Source: Pectobacterium peruviense
GTDB taxonomy: Bacteria; Pseudomonadota; Gammaproteobacteria; Enterobacterales; Enterobacteriaceae
NCBI RefSeq assembly: GCF_002847345.1
Contig: NZ_LXFV01000011.1
Coordinates: forward strand, 124,001 to 188,000
Direction of reading: 5' to 3'
Length of the DNA stretch: 64,000 nt
Shown here: piece by piece, positions 9,865 to 19,556 of the stretch
How positions within the stretch are numbered: the stretch's first letter is position 1
How the letters are laid out: each line of letters starts with the position of its first letter
Made by a program: the position numbers and the translations under genes
Notes under the pieces: generated by a model
The model's database searches: none
The model's input: only the letters and a program-made list of their open reading frames with translations
What the model was told of the DNA's origin: nothing

Positions 9865-10875
9865 ATGGCCACAATAAAGGATGTTGCTCGTCTATCAGGT
9901 GTATCAGTCGCTACGGTTTCGCGCGTAATCAATAACTCGCCCAAAGCCAGTACCGCCTCAAGAGAAGCCGTAAACAAGGCCATGGCGGAGCTACAGTATC
10001 ATCCGAACGCCAATGCCAGAGCGCTCGCACACCAAAGTGCAGAGACAATGGGGCTGGTCGTTGCAGATGTATCCGATCCCTTTTTCGGGACGATGGTCAA
10101 ATCTGTCGAACAAATTGCACAGGCAACCGGCAACTTTCTGCTGATCGGTAACGGCTACCACAATGCCGAACAGGAAAAGAAAGCCATTGAGCAGTTGATT
10201 CGCCACCGCTGTGCGGGGCTGATCGTGCACGCCAAAATGCTTTCCGATGAGGAATTGGCCGCGCTGATGAGTCATATTCCGGATATGGTGCTCATCAACC
10301 GCACCTTGCCCGGTTATGAAAACCGCTGCGTAGCACTTGATGACCGCTATGGCTCCTGGCTGGCAACACGTCATTTAATTCAGGAAGGCCATCAGAAGAT
10401 CGGTTTTCTCTGTTCTAATCACCAAATTTCCGACTCCGCCGACCGCCTGCAAGGCTATATGGATGCACTGCAAGAGCACGGCATCGCACGAGATGAACGC
10501 CTCATTGCACGCGCGTCACCAGACGAACTAGGCGGCGAAGCTGCCATGATGGAGCTCCTGAGTCGGGGCGGCAATATGACGGCGGTGGTGTGCTACAACG
10601 ATTCGATGGCGGCGGGTGCGCTTTCCGTCCTGAGTGATAACAGCATCAACGTCCCGCAGGATATGTCGGTGATAGGGTTTGATGACGTACTGATCGCCCG
10701 CTACCTCCGCCCTCGCCTGACCACCGTGCACTATCCGGTTTCCGCCATGGCCATTCAGGCAGCGGAATTAGCTATCGCGTTGTCCCACGGTAAACAGCTC
10801 AGCGAAACCACGAATATGTTTAGCCCGACGCTGGTACGCCGCCATTCGGTAAGCCCTCCTACCCGCAAGAAATAA
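9865..10875 (+). CDS. galR: LacI-family repressor GalR (GanR role likely)
   Basis: A DNA-binding repressor of galactose genes, inactivated by galactose. An N-terminal helix-turn-helix (ATIKDVARLSGVSVATVSRVINNSPKAS) is followed by a periplasmic-binding-protein-like sensor domain (VVADVSDPFFGTMV, VIGFDDVLIARYLRPRLTTV). It is close to E. coli GalR throughout, including the SPTLVRRHSVS end. I chose the ATG at 9865 because AGGA at 9855-9858 sits six bases before it, whereas it abuts the ATG at 9859. Its position between galTK and the gan genes, and three matching operators, suggest it controls both; in E. chrysanthemi the gan regulator is called GanR. Confidence 0.92.
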   Translation: MATIKDVARLSGVSVATVSRVINNSPKASTASREAVNKAMAELQYHPNANARALAHQSAETMGLVVADVSDPFFGTMVKSVEQIAQATGNFLLIGNGYHNAEQEKKAIEQLIRHRCAGLIVHAKMLSDEELAALMSHIPDMVLINRTLPGYENRCVALDDRYGSWLATRHLIQEGHQKIGFLCSNHQISDSADRLQGYMDALQEHGIARDERLIARASPDELGGEAAMMELLSRGGNMTAVVCYNDSMAAGALSVLSDNSINVPQDMSVIGFDDVLIARYLRPRLTTVHYPVSAMAIQAAELAIALSHGKQLSETTNMFSPTLVRRHSVSPPTRKK

Positions 10876-11105
10876 CGGTATTTCATCAAAGCTGTCTGCC
10901 TGATGCGGTATTCCGCGTCAGAACAGGCAGCGACGCTATTGCGCACCTGAATTCATACATCTTGTTTTTCTCTTCCTTCAGCAAGCACGCTTTCCCTCTA
11001 TTCCAGAAATGTTTCCGACTCAACATCGCATTACACCTTTTATGCAACGTTCCCGATTCTGGTATAAAAAAATTTTATGCTGCATTTGAGGCACACAAGC
11101 AAAAC

Positions 11106-11121
11106 GTGTAACCAGTTACAC
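11106..11121. promoter_or_regulatory. GalR-type operator upstream of ganL
   Basis: GTGTAACCAGTTACAC has perfect 7-bp arms (GTGTAAC/GTTACAC) and differs from the GalR consensus only at the central CG. It lies 239 bp before the ganL start. Confidence 0.75.
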
Positions 11122-11226
11122 ACCATTACATAGCGAATAACATCAGGTTAATGCTAATAAATAACCCAAGAACGGCCTGTGGCACCGTTAAATCAGTGTA
11201 AATTTTGGTGTAACTCTTTTGTGTTT

Positions 11227-11242
11227 TGTGAGAACAATCATG
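11227..11242. promoter_or_regulatory. Possible CRP site upstream of ganL
   Basis: TGTGA-N6-TCATG has one perfect half-site and three of five bases in the other. Apart from this and the operator, the 10876-11359 gap shows no other clear element. Confidence 0.4.
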
Positions 11243-11359
11243 TCACGCACCATTTTATTCCCCCATAATCCTTCGCCATGAGTGGAAACGTTTTACCTCC
11301 GTTCACGTCATGTTATTTGGAACATCCACATTCTTACCCGAATAAGCGAAAGGTATATT

Positions 11360-12667
11360 ATGAAAAGAAAACTGCTGACGACATCCATTGCCCTGAGCTT
11401 GGCAATGCTGGCAACCCCTTCTTATTCTGTCGATTTTTCAGGATACTTCCGTTCTGGCGTGGGTGTTTCAAACCACGGAAAACAACAGACAGCCGATAAG
11501 AACTATGTGGGAAGATTAGGTAACGAGGATGACACCTACGGCGAAATCCAGTTAGGACAGCAGCTGTATAACGAAAATGGGAAAACGTTTTACTTCGACA
11601 GCATGATTTCCATGTTCTCTAACGGCTCGAACGATACTGAAACCACAAAAAATGACGATGCCGAGTTTGGGTTACGCCAGTTAAATCTTCAGGCGAAAGG
11701 CTTTGTGCCTGGCCTGCCGGATGCTACGGTGTGGGCAGGGAAACGCTATTATCAGCGTCATGACTTGCACATCATCGATACCAAATACTGGAATATCTCC
11801 GGTGCGGGCGCTGGGATCGAAAACGTCAAAGCGGGCGAAGGCGCGTTCTCTTTTGCCTGGATCCGGGCCGATGCCGAAAACATGGACATTGACTTAGGCT
11901 GCAACACCAATACTCAAGCATGTAAAGACAGAACTGATACTTATAACGATCTGAATATCAACTATTTAGATGCACGCTATGCGGGCTGGAAGCCGTGGGA
12001 CGGCGCATGGACAGAGTTCGGTATCTCCTACGCGATGCCAAATGAAGCAGACACGCAGAAAAACGCTTTCCTCGCGGAAGGAGAAAAATTCGATCCTAAG
12101 AACTCGATGATGATCACCGGCGAGCTCAGCCACTATTTCTCCGGCCTCAAATCCAACCAGAAACTGGTGCTGCAATATGCCGACAAAGGGCTGGCGCACA
12201 ATATGGTCGATCAGGGCGGTGGCTGGTATGACGTCTGGAGCATCAACGACAGCGCCAAAGGCTATCGTGTCATTCAGGCAGGTGACCTGCCGATCACCGA
12301 TAGTATTTCCCTTAGCCATGTCCTGACCTACGGTAAAGCGGATGAAATCAGCCGCTGGCGCGACAGCACCGAATTATTGTCTGCGGTAGGTCGCGGCCAA
12401 TATGCCTGGACCAAGAACCAAAAAACCTATCTGGAAGCGGGCGCATACCAGAAAAAAGACAGCTGGAAAGCCGGAACCGAAACCAAATACAGCGGCCAGA
12501 AATACACGCTGGCACACGCTTTCAGCGCCGATATACCTATGCTGACCCGTCCGGAACTGCGCTTCTTCGTTTCTTACCTCGACGGTGGGAATGAAAATAA
12601 AAACCGCTTCAACGACGATCGCAGCAACGCGGTGAACTTCGGTATTCAAGCGGAAGCCTGGTGGTAA
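11360..12667 (+). CDS. ganL: Galacto-oligosaccharide porin, LamB/ScrY type
   Basis: An outer-membrane porin for oligogalactans. A signal peptide of about 23 residues ([23 protein letters not shown]) is followed by mature [14 protein letters not shown], the maltoporin-family start. The family hallmarks [24 protein letters not shown] and a C-terminal aromatic residue (EAWW) are present. The 435-residue length fits an 18-strand barrel. ATG 11360, preceded by AAAGG, puts the signal peptide at the true N terminus; an upstream frame to 11282 adds 26 residues incompatible with export. The equivalent gene in E. chrysanthemi is needed for growth on galactan. Confidence 0.92.
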   Translation: MKRKLLTTSIALSLAMLATPSYSVDFSGYFRSGVGVSNHGKQQTADKNYVGRLGNEDDTYGEIQLGQQLYNENGKTFYFDSMISMFSNGSNDTETTKNDDAEFGLRQLNLQAKGFVPGLPDATVWAGKRYYQRHDLHIIDTKYWNISGAGAGIENVKAGEGAFSFAWIRADAENMDIDLGCNTNTQACKDRTDTYNDLNINYLDARYAGWKPWDGAWTEFGISYAMPNEADTQKNAFLAEGEKFDPKNSMMITGELSHYFSGLKSNQKLVLQYADKGLAHNMVDQGGGWYDVWSINDSAKGYRVIQAGDLPITDSISLSHVLTYGKADEISRWRDSTELLSAVGRGQYAWTKNQKTYLEAGAYQKKDSWKAGTETKYSGQKYTLAHAFSADIPMLTRPELRFFVSYLDGGNENKNRFNDDRSNAVNFGIQAEAWW

Positions 12668-12683
12668 TACAGTCCTAACCCTC

Positions 12684-12750
12684 AGCTCGACGGGCTCATC
12701 ATTCCCGTCGGGTATTTCCCAAAAGGCTTTCTGCGGAAGGCCTTTTTCCG
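12684..12750 (+). terminator. Terminator region after ganL
   Basis: Two hairpins follow one another. The first is CGACGGG/CCCGTCG (about 12687-12709). The second is AAAGGC/GCCTTT with a following T run (about 12720-12748). The second is the likely terminator. Confidence 0.7.
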
Positions 12751-12868
12751 TTGCGGATAATATCCGCTATAACATTTTCACTGCTTCATGTGTGGTAATA
12801 CGAAAGTTTCGTGCGTGTTAACTACCGATCAAATCTGTGATTTCACCACACGCCCGACAAGGCGCGCT

Positions 12869-13065
12869 CAGTCGCCGCAGCGCCTTGACCACTGGCTTTT
12901 CGGCGCTAATTACGTCGCTACGCGATACCTTCGGCGTTCGTGACCGCTATTCGGGCCGCCAGTGACGCGCTCCAGACGCGGCACTGCCTTTCGCGGCGTC
13001 CATGCCGCTCACCCGGCAGTCACGCCCACCTCAGCGCAATTTTTTACGCCAGAGAAACCCAAAAC
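12869..13065. repeat. Dispersed repeat, copy A (about 190 bp)
   Basis: This stretch, rich in short palindromes, aligns over nearly its whole length with 34500-34700. Shared blocks include GGGCCGCCAGTGACGCGCTC, GCGGCACTG, GGCGTCCATGCC, CTCACCC and a terminal AATTTTTTACGCCAG. It fills most of the 12668-13179 gap between the ganL terminator and ganK. It has no long ORF and resembles no transposase; it looks like a non-coding dispersed element. Confidence 0.7.
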
Positions 13066-13179
13066 AGCGGAATATTGAGAGACAGATGATTTTATCAGAA
13101 GCCATAAAAGTCAGCGCCCGCTAAGGGCGCTGTTTAGTTGGGGGGTTTGCTATTTAGATTCAGCGATTCAGTCGCTTAA

Positions 13180-14262
13180 TTACGCACTAATTCTCAAGCC
13201 ATCGGCGTTGAACACTAGGCAGTTAGTGGGGGAGAAGAAAACCTCAATGTGTTCATAGGGCTTGAAGGCGCTGTCGCCAGCCAGCAGAAGTTTGAAGTTA
13301 TCAATGCCACAGCATTGGCCGAATAGGTAGGTGCTGTTACCTAAACGCTCGACGACTTCACAACCGAATGACAGGCGGATCCCCTCACCTTCCGGTGAAA
13401 CGTGTTCCGGCCGCAGCCCCAGCGTTATCGTACTGCCAACGCTCAGCTCACTGGTTCGGATCGGCAGTTCAAGCTGTAGCTGATCGGCGACATTGACCGT
13501 CAGGCTATCCGGCGTCCAGTCGATAACCCGTGCAGGCAGGAAGTTCATTTTTGGTGAGCCGATGAACCCCGCGACAAACTGGTTAACCGGATGATAGTAA
13601 AGCTCCATTGGCGATCCAACCTGCTCGACTTTACCGTAATTCATTACCACGATTTTGTCGGCCAGCGTCATGGCTTCGACCTGATCGTGCGTTACGTAAA
13701 CCATCGTCGTTTTCAATTCCTGATGCAGCTTGGCAATGTGCAACCGCATATCCACGCGCAGCTCTGCATCAAGGTTCGACAGCGGTTCATCAAACAGGAA
13801 TACCTTCGGGTTACGCACAATCGCACGCCCTATCGCCACGCGCTGGCGCTGGCCGCCGGACAGCTCTTTCGGCTTGCGCTCCAGCAAATGAGACAGTTGC
13901 AGCGTCTTCGCCACCATTTCGATCTGGTGCTTAATCTGGTCTTTCGGAACGCCATTAACGCGCAGGCCGTAGCCCATATTCTCGGCGACAGTCATGTGTG
14001 GGTATAGCGCATAGGATTGAAACACCATGGCTACGCCACGATGCGCGGGGGCGACATCATTCACTACTGCATCATCAATCATGATTTCACCGCCCGTGAC
14101 ATCTTCCAGTCCGGCAATCATTCTCAGCAGCGTCGACTTACCACAGCCAGACGGCCCAACAAAAACGGCGAACTCTCCATCTGCAATCGTCAGATTCACA
14201 TCGTGAAGCGTAATCGTTTTGCCAAAATGCTTACTCACTTTATCCAACTGGATCGACGCCAT
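13180..14262 (-). CDS. ganK: ABC transporter ATP-binding protein GanK (MsmX/MalK type)
   Basis: The ATPase that powers galacto-oligosaccharide import through GanFG. In 360 residues it shows Walker [10 protein letters not shown], the signature [14 protein letters not shown], Walker [13 protein letters not shown] and the H-loop [10 protein letters not shown]-terminal OB/TOBE region follows from about residue 240 ([27 protein letters not shown]). The ATG at 14262 has AGAGG eight bases upstream; a longer frame to 14313 adds 17 residues without family similarity. It is divergent from ganE, sharing a 489-bp control region with a GalR-type operator and a CRP site. Confidence 0.93.
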   Translation of the reverse strand: MASIQLDKVSKHFGKTITLHDVNLTIADGEFAVFVGPSGCGKSTLLRMIAGLEDVTGGEIMIDDAVVNDVAPAHRGVAMVFQSYALYPHMTVAENMGYGLRVNGVPKDQIKHQIEMVAKTLQLSHLLERKPKELSGGQRQRVAIGRAIVRNPKVFLFDEPLSNLDAELRVDMRLHIAKLHQELKTTMVYVTHDQVEAMTLADKIVVMNYGKVEQVGSPMELYYHPVNQFVAGFIGSPKMNFLPARVIDWTPDSLTVNVADQLQLELPIRTSELSVGSTITLGLRPEHVSPEGEGIRLSFGCEVVERLGNSTYLFGQCCGIDNFKLLLAGDSAFKPYEHIEVFFSPTNCLVFNADGLRISA

Positions 14263-14421
14263 AACGGTAACCTCTTGATAATTTTGCTTTTCGGGATATA
14301 AGCGCTGAGTCACAACGGCCCAGTGGTCGTCTACTCAAAATGGCTCGGCAGCCCTTCCAGACGTATCAGCATCCGGCCAGGCTTACCTGCACGCTGGTCA
14401 TAATCGCAATATAACAGCATG

Positions 14422-14437
14422 GTGTAACCGTTTGCAC
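14422..14437. promoter_or_regulatory. GalR-type operator between ganK and ganE
   Basis: GTGTAACCGTTTGCAC agrees with GTGTAANCGNTTACAC at all fixed positions but one. Weaker related palindromes (GTAAC-C-GTTAC near 14530 and GTAACGTTAC near 14650) lie closer to ganE, with shorter centre spacing. Confidence 0.75.
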
Positions 14438-14454
14438 AAACAGGGGGTTACTTT

Positions 14455-14470
14455 TGTGCATAAGATCACA
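14455..14470. promoter_or_regulatory. CRP site between ganK and ganE
   Basis: TGTGC-N6-TCACA matches nine of the ten core positions of the CRP consensus with correct spacing. It lies 17 bp from the GalR-type operator, as expected for a catabolite-controlled sugar operon. Confidence 0.65.
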
Positions 14471-14751
14471 GCCTTTACATGTTTCACTGGCAGACGTGGC
14501 GCACTCTGCTTAATGTAATCGCCATTGATGTAACCGTTACCCTAACTTGTGAGAAACGCGCAATAAAGCATCACGCGCCACACAGCGACGATCACCACAC
14601 AATGCGTACTGTTAGATGTCTCATTTCCTGCTGTGTACTGCCGTGCGATGTAACGTTACACCAACATCGCACAAGGACGACAAAAATGGCGAGAACGGGA
14701 AGTGCGCAACGATTTCCTACCATGATTGGCCCACCAGGGCTTTGAGGACTA

Positions 14752-15987
14752 ATGATGAAAATGAAAACACTGACCACCGTCATTATGATTTCACTGGGTA
14801 TCACCGGCGTGCTCAGCAAATCAGCGCTGGCAGCCGACAAAGAACTTCTGGTATGGGAAGATATCAAGAAATCCGACGGCATCGCCGATGCGATCAAAGC
14901 CTTTGAAAAACAGAATAATGTCAAAATCAAAGTGCTGGAAACGCCTTACGCTCAGCAGATTGAGAAACTCCGTCTGGATGGCCCTGCGGGTATCGGTCCA
15001 GATGTGATAGTGATGCCACACGATCAGGTTGGCACCGCCGTGGTTCAGGGATTGATTAGCGAACTGAAGTTGGATCAGACATTCCTGTCGAGTTTCACCA
15101 AACCCGCACTGGAAGCACAAACCTATAACGGTAAGCTGTACGGCGTGCCGAAAGCGGTTGAAACCACCGTTCTGGTGTACAACAAAGATCTGATGCCACA
15201 GCCGCCGGAAAAATTCGACGACCTGTTCACCTTCTCCAAACAGCAGCGTGCCGAAGGTCGCTATGGTCTGCTGGCGAAATTTGACGAGATTTATTACGCC
15301 TATGGCGTCATCGCCGGAATGGGCGGCTACATTTTCGGCCAGAACAGCAACGGTTCACCGAATGTGAAAGATATCGGTCTGGATAAACAAGCCACCATCG
15401 ACGCCGTCAACTACATCAAGAAATTCTATGCAGATGGCCTGTTCCCGCCCGGTATCGTTGGTGAAACCGGCGCTAACGCCATCGACTCCCTGTTTACCGA
15501 GAAAAAAGCCGCTGCCGTGATTACCGGCCCGTGGGCATTCCAACCGTATAAAAACGCAGGCGTAAACTATGGCGTGGCCCCTCTGCCGCTGCTGCCAAAC
15601 GGCGAACACCCGCGTTCACTGCTGGGCGTGAAAGGCTACAGCATCTCTACCTACTCAAAAAACAAAGAGCTGGCACAGAAATTCATTGAGTTCATCAATC
15701 AGCCGGAATACGCCAAAGTTCGCTTCCAGTTGACCGGTGAAATCCCGCCGATCGCCGCACTGGTTGACGATCCGCTGATTAAGAATGACGAAAAATCCCG
15801 TGCTGTCGCTATCCAATCTGGTTATGCCGTCCCGATGCCGAGCGTACCGGAAATGCAGGAAGTCTGGACGCCAGCCAACAGCGCGCTGCAACTGAGCGTG
15901 ACGGGCAAGCAGGACACTAAAGCGGCGTTGGAATCTGCCGTGAAGGTAATAAAAATGCAGATCGAAGCTAACCACAGTAACCAGTAA
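14752..15987 (+). CDS. ganE: Galacto-oligosaccharide-binding protein GanE
   Basis: Periplasmic solute-binding component (MalE-like, family 1). A signal peptide of about 27 residues (MMKMKTLTTVIMISLGITGVLSKSALA) precedes mature ADKELLVWEDIKKSDG. The body shows MalE-like segments such as GPAGIGPDVIVMPHDQVG and AAAVITGPWAFQPYKNAGVNYGVAPLP. The length is 411 residues. GAGG at 14744-14747 supports the start; the ATG at 14755 is equally possible. It is first gene of ganEFGAB and is followed by a strong stem-loop before ganF. Confidence 0.93.
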   Translation: MMKMKTLTTVIMISLGITGVLSKSALAADKELLVWEDIKKSDGIADAIKAFEKQNNVKIKVLETPYAQQIEKLRLDGPAGIGPDVIVMPHDQVGTAVVQGLISELKLDQTFLSSFTKPALEAQTYNGKLYGVPKAVETTVLVYNKDLMPQPPEKFDDLFTFSKQQRAEGRYGLLAKFDEIYYAYGVIAGMGGYIFGQNSNGSPNVKDIGLDKQATIDAVNYIKKFYADGLFPPGIVGETGANAIDSLFTEKKAAAVITGPWAFQPYKNAGVNYGVAPLPLLPNGEHPRSLLGVKGYSISTYSKNKELAQKFIEFINQPEYAKVRFQLTGEIPPIAALVDDPLIKNDEKSRAVAIQSGYAVPMPSVPEMQEVWTPANSALQLSVTGKQDTKAALESAVKVIKMQIEANHSNQ

Positions 15988-16008
15988 ACCACTGCACCAC
16001 CGTGGGTC

Positions 16009-16065
16009 AACATGGGATCCCCTTGTTTATCCCCACTCGGTTTCGGGATGTGGGGATACCATGTT
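16009..16065 (+). promoter_or_regulatory. Stem-loop between ganE and ganF
   Basis: AACATGGGATCCCC (16009-16022) pairs with GGGGATACCATGTT (16052-16065) with one mismatch. A competing inner hairpin, ATCCCCAC (16029-16036) with GTGGGGAT (16050-16057), is perfect. There is no T run, so this is more likely an mRNA-stabilising or attenuating structure, as in the malE-malF gap, than a terminator. Confidence 0.7.
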
Positions 16066-16086
16066 TTTAAGAAAATGGAGGTAGAT

Positions 16087-17391
16087 GTGACCATCAACGC
16101 CAGCGGCCTTGTGCCACAAGAAAGAGGACATCGTCACGCCAGAACGGCTGTATTGCTGGCGCTCGTCCCCGGACTCGGACAGATTTATAATCGCCAGTTC
16201 GTCAAAGGCGCGCTTTTCTTTATCGTCATGATCTGCTTCATCGGCATATTCCATGATTTCCTGCGGAACGGTGCCTGGGGGCTTATCACGCTAGGCACCG
16301 AACTGCCGCACGATCACTCTATTTTTCTGCTGGCAAAAGGCATTATCAGTGTGATCGTCGCCGCCTTTGGTGTCGGCGTCTACTATTACAGCCTGCGCGA
16401 TGCCTACGTCTGCGGCACCAGACGTGATAAAGGCCTGCCGTTGAACAGCGTGAAGAAGCAATATCAAATGCTGCTGAGCGAAGGCTTCCCTTATCTGATG
16501 ATCACGCCCGGCTTCATCCTGCTGGTATTTGTCGTGGTTTTCCCGATTATTTTCGGCTTCTCCATTGCCTTTACCAACTACAACCTCTACCACACACCGC
16601 CTGCCAAGCTGGTCGACTGGGTGGGGATGACAAATTTCATCAACATCTTCCGACTCGATCTCTGGCGTTCCACGTTCTTTGACGTGCTGCAATGGACGGT
16701 AATTTGGACGCTGATTGCGACCACACTCCAGTGCGCCGTGGGTATCCTACTGGCGATTTTGGTGAACCAGAAAGGACTGCGTTTCAAACCGCTGATCCGT
16801 ACCATCCTGATCCTGCCGTGGGCAGTGCCGGGCTTCGTTACTATTCTGGTATTCGCAGGCATGTTTAACGAAACGTTTGGCGTGATTAATAACGGTATTC
16901 TGGCCGCTCTGGGGATTGAACCCAAAGCGTGGATGACCGATCCGTTCTGGACAAAAACCGCGCTGATCCTAATGCAAACCTGGTTAGGTTTCCCGTTTGT
17001 GTTCGCCATGACCACCGGCGTATTGCAGGCTATTCCTGACGATTTGTACGAAGCAGCGACCATTGACGGTGCCAGCAGTTGGTACAAGCTGACCACCATC
17101 ACGCTGCCGCTGGTGCTCTACTCCATTGCCCCCATCATCATCACGCAGTACACGTTCAACTTTAATAATTTCAACATCATTTATCTGTTCAACAACGGTG
17201 GCCCGGCGGTGATCGGCTCCAACGCGGGCGGAACGGATATTCTGGTGTCCTGGATTTATAAGCTGACGATGTCCTCATCCCAATATGCGATCGCAGCCAG
17301 CATCACGATTCTGCTGTCGATCTTTGTCGTGGGAATCGCGCTGTGGCAGTTCCGTGCCACCAATTCCTTCAAACAAGACAACATGGCATAG
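16087..17391 (+). CDS. ganF: ABC transporter permease GanF (MalF type)
   Basis: Inner-membrane permease subunit. About eight hydrophobic segments span 434 residues, with the ABC permease EAA loop DLYEAATIDGASSWYKLTTITLP near residue 320. The frame is open from 16012, but GGAGGT at 16077-16082 lies four bases before GTG 16087, giving MTINASGLVPQERGHRHARTA. ATG 16075 overlaps that ribosome site and lacks one of its own, so GTG 16087 is preferred. It ends 12 bp before ganG. Confidence 0.9.
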   Translation: MTINASGLVPQERGHRHARTAVLLALVPGLGQIYNRQFVKGALFFIVMICFIGIFHDFLRNGAWGLITLGTELPHDHSIFLLAKGIISVIVAAFGVGVYYYSLRDAYVCGTRRDKGLPLNSVKKQYQMLLSEGFPYLMITPGFILLVFVVVFPIIFGFSIAFTNYNLYHTPPAKLVDWVGMTNFINIFRLDLWRSTFFDVLQWTVIWTLIATTLQCAVGILLAILVNQKGLRFKPLIRTILILPWAVPGFVTILVFAGMFNETFGVINNGILAALGIEPKAWMTDPFWTKTALILMQTWLGFPFVFAMTTGVLQAIPDDLYEAATIDGASSWYKLTTITLPLVLYSIAPIIITQYTFNFNNFNIIYLFNNGGPAVIGSNAGGTDILVSWIYKLTMSSSQYAIAASITILLSIFVVGIALWQFRATNSFKQDNMA

Positions 17392-17403
17392 GAACGCGCG
17401 CAG

Positions 17404-18252
17404 ATGAAAAAACACAGCGTAAAACGCCAGAATTTTATCAAACTCGGCCTGACCTACCTGCTGTTGACGATTGTGGCCGTCATCATTATTTATCCGCTGA
17501 TCTGGACGGTAGGCGCGTCGCTTAATCCGGGCAGCAGTCTGCTCAACACGTCGATCATTCCGGATAACTTCTCCTTTATTCACTATGAGGAGCTGTTTAA
17601 CGGCCAGATCGACTATGCTGCCTGGTACTGGAATTCGATGAAAATCAGTTTCCTGACCATGATTTTGACGCTAGTCAGCGTCAGTTTCACCGCGTATTCA
17701 TTCTCTCGCTTCCGCTTTCGCGGCCGCCAGAACGGGCTAATGCTGTTTCTGCTGTTGCAGATGATTCCGCAGTTCTCCGCGCTAATCGCCATCTTCGTAC
17801 TGGCGCAGATGTTAGGGCTGGTGAACAGCCATATTGCGCTGGTGCTGGTTTACGTCGGCGGCATGATCCCGATGAACACCTATCTGATGAAAGGCTATCT
17901 GGATGCCATTCCGAAAGATCTGGATGAGTCTGCACGTATGGACGGTGCAGGCAACTTCCGCATCTTTATCGAGATCATTATGCCGCTGTCTAAACCAATC
18001 ATCGCGGTGATTGCCCTGTTCTCGTTCACCGGTCCGCTGGGTGATTTTATTCTTTCCAGCACCATCCTGCGCACGCCAGATCAATACACGCTACCCATCG
18101 GGCTTTATAACCTGGTCGCACAGAAAATGGGCGCTAGCTACACCACCTACGCCGCCGGAGCCGTGCTGATCGCGGTGCCGGTCGCCATTCTTTATCTTTC
18201 ATTGCAAAAGTACTTTGTCTCCGGCCTGACATCAGGCGGAACCAAAGGGTAA
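17404..18252 (+). CDS. ganG: ABC transporter permease GanG (MalG type)
   Basis: Second inner-membrane permease, pairing with GanF on a GanK dimer. Its 282 residues form six hydrophobic segments, with the EAA motif DLDESARMDGAGNFRIFIEIIMPL near residue 180 and the MalG-like end LSLQKYFVSGLTSGGTKG. A start near AGGAA (17391-17395) is reasonable. It follows ganF after 12 bp and precedes ganA by 35 bp. Confidence 0.94.
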   Translation: MKKHSVKRQNFIKLGLTYLLLTIVAVIIIYPLIWTVGASLNPGSSLLNTSIIPDNFSFIHYEELFNGQIDYAAWYWNSMKISFLTMILTLVSVSFTAYSFSRFRFRGRQNGLMLFLLLQMIPQFSALIAIFVLAQMLGLVNSHIALVLVYVGGMIPMNTYLMKGYLDAIPKDLDESARMDGAGNFRIFIEIIMPLSKPIIAVIALFSFTGPLGDFILSSTILRTPDQYTLPIGLYNLVAQKMGASYTTYAAGAVLIAVPVAILYLSLQKYFVSGLTSGGTKG

Positions 18253-18287
18253 TTACTCAACATCTGTACCTATTCCAGGAACGTAAA

Positions 18288-19508
18288 ATGAAAATGAAAA
18301 AACGCGTACTGATGGCCGCCATGTTGGCAACTGGCCTGTTGACCGTCTCCCTGCCGCAAACCCTGTATGCCGCAGAGAATGTGACGATCAACACGTTGAC
18401 GAACGTCCCTGCCGACTTCATTAAAGGCGCGGATATCTCCATGCTAAATGAAGTAGAAAAGCACGGCGGAAAATTTTATGACGAGCATGGCAAACAGAAA
18501 GACGCCATGCTGATTCTGAAAGAGAACGGGATTAACTACATCCGTCTGCGCATCTGGAACGATCCGAAAGATACAGCAGGCAACGGCTATGGCGGCGGTA
18601 ATAACGATTTAGCCACCACACTGGCGCTGGCTAAACGTGCCAAAGCCAACGGCATGAAAGTGCTGCTGGATTTCCACTACAGCGATTTCTGGACCGATCC
18701 GGCCCACCAAAACAAACCCAAAGCGTGGTCTGGCCTAAATGTGGCACAGCTCACCACTGCCGTACATGACTACACCAAAGCCACTATTAGCGAATTCCAG
18801 AAAGCAGGCGTCATGCCGGATATGGTGCAGATTGGTAACGAACTGAACGGCGGGATGCTGTGGCCGGAAGGAAAAAGCTGGGGTCAGGGTGGCGGCGAGT
18901 TCGATCGCCTCGCTGGGTTACTGAAAGCCGGTATTCAGGGCGTGAAGGACGTACAAGGCGCGAATAACGTCAAAATCATGCTGCATCTGGCAGAAGGCAC
19001 CAAAAACGACACCTTCATCTGGTGGTTTGATGAAATCGTCAAACGCAATGTCCCATTCGATGTGATCGGAGCCTCGTTTTACACCTACTGGAATGGCCCT
19101 ATCAGCGCGTTGCAGTACAACATGAACGACGTCACCAAGCGCTACAATAAAGACATCATCGTGGTTGAAGCCGCCTATGCTTATACGCTGGAAAACTGCG
19201 ATAACGCCGAAAACAGCTTCCAGCAAAAAGAGCTGGATGCGGGCGGCTACCCGGCTTCCGTTCAGGGGCAGGCCAATTACCTGCACGATTTGATGCAAAG
19301 CGTCATCAACGTGCCCAACCAGCGCGGCAAAGGCATCTTCTATTGGGAGCCAATCTGGCTGCCTACCCCCGGCGCAACCTGGGCTACGAAAGCTGGCATG
19401 AAATATAACAACGATGAGTGGAAGGAAGGCAACGCACGCGAAAACCAGGCGCTGTTCGACTGCAAAGGCAACGTCCTGCCTTCCATCAAAGTGTTCAATC
19501 AGCGCTAA
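18288..19508 (+). CDS. ganA: Periplasmic endo-beta-1,4-galactanase, GH53
   Basis: Cuts beta-1,4-galactan side chains of pectin to short oligogalactans. A signal peptide covers about residues 1-29 (MKMKKRVLMAAMLATGLLTV...YAA). The GH53 barrel starts at DFIKGADISMLNEVEKHGG. The acid/base glutamate is Glu185 in VQIGNELNGG and the nucleophile Glu294 in IIVVEAAYAYT. Its 406 residues are a full-length domain with no carbohydrate-binding module. It lies in the transporter operon, as in E. chrysanthemi, where the enzyme is periplasmic and releases trimers to hexamers. Confidence 0.95.
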   Translation: MKMKKRVLMAAMLATGLLTVSLPQTLYAAENVTINTLTNVPADFIKGADISMLNEVEKHGGKFYDEHGKQKDAMLILKENGINYIRLRIWNDPKDTAGNGYGGGNNDLATTLALAKRAKANGMKVLLDFHYSDFWTDPAHQNKPKAWSGLNVAQLTTAVHDYTKATISEFQKAGVMPDMVQIGNELNGGMLWPEGKSWGQGGGEFDRLAGLLKAGIQGVKDVQGANNVKIMLHLAEGTKNDTFIWWFDEIVKRNVPFDVIGASFYTYWNGPISALQYNMNDVTKRYNKDIIVVEAAYAYTLENCDNAENSFQQKELDAGGYPASVQGQANYLHDLMQSVINVPNQRGKGIFYWEPIWLPTPGATWATKAGMKYNNDEWKEGNARENQALFDCKGNVLPSIKVFNQR

Positions 19509-19556
19509 GCACACAAACCGAATTCAACACGTTGACAACCCGTTTAGGAGAGAACG

